Origin: JBJXHC01 sp046160825
GTDB lineage: Bacteria; Bacteroidota; Ignavibacteria; UBA10030; UBA6906
DNA length: 24,596 nucleotides
Direction: 5' to 3'
Assembly: GCA_046160825.1 (NCBI GenBank)
Contig: JBJXHC010000047.1
Location: forward strand, 1 to 24,596
Part shown: positions 24,554 to 24,596 of the stretch, in pieces
Layout of the letters: every line of letters begins with the position of its first letter
How positions within the stretch are numbered: the first letter of the stretch is position 1
Translations under genes and position numbers: made by a program
The notes under the pieces: generated by a model
Told to the model about the DNA's origin: nothing
Databases searched by the model: none
The model's input: the letters and a program-made list of their open reading frames with translations, nothing else

Positions 24554-24596
24554 ATTATCTCCTCTGTGTAAATATCAAATCTCAGATAACAAACTA

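Overview
The window reads like a chromosome segment from the Bacteroidota/Chlorobiota side of the tree, most likely an Ignavibacteria-like lineage. This is inferred from two secreted proteins ending in type IX secretion (T9SS) sorting domains with the YPNPFN signature, a DUF2723 membrane protein, and several outer-membrane lipoprotein or barrel proteins. No rRNA or phylogenetic marker search was possible. Promoters look sigma70-like (TTGnnn, 16-17 bp, TATATT/TATAAT) rather than like the Bacteroides TAnnTTTG type.

Left edge (1-280): the end of an IS3-like insertion sequence. It comprises the start of its orfA transposase on the minus strand and a terminal inverted repeat ending at about 126. 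A clean promoter (207-235) for the next gene follows. Envelope block (281-9433): a lipoprotein with a GDWDRH motif that resembles the catalytic loop of HipA/FAM20-type kinases, a purple-acid-phosphatase-like lipoprotein, two T9SS cargo genes (an FG-GAP propeller protein, and an Asp-box propeller plus beta-helix protein broken by an apparent frameshift), and a BamA/TamA-like outer-membrane barrel. As I recall the family, the GDWDRH domain, phosphoesterase and barrel form one long polypeptide in many Bacteroidota. Here they are three genes with the T9SS cargos between the second and third, which is the most interesting feature of the window.

Small-gene run (9445-11936, plus strand): YhcH/NanQ-like protein, DUF2461 protein, TauE/SafE-type transporter and YbhB/PEBP protein, closely spaced behind the barrel gene. 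Minus-strand run (12023-15072): a PHP-domain protein that has lost several expected metal ligands, an L-2-hydroxyglutarate-oxidase-like flavoprotein, and a HAD-IB phosphatase. The last two are almost contiguous and share a promoter.

Housekeeping and envelope run (15301-24025, plus strand): lepA (EF4), two tandem but divergent signal peptidase I genes and hemW form one tight cluster from a promoter at 15186. A second promoter at 19998 drives a DUF2723 membrane protein followed by a GT4 glycosyltransferase, probably for envelope glycosylation. The right edge holds a convergent DinB-family gene. All remaining intergenic gaps are under 300 bases. I saw no tRNA, rRNA or CRISPR.
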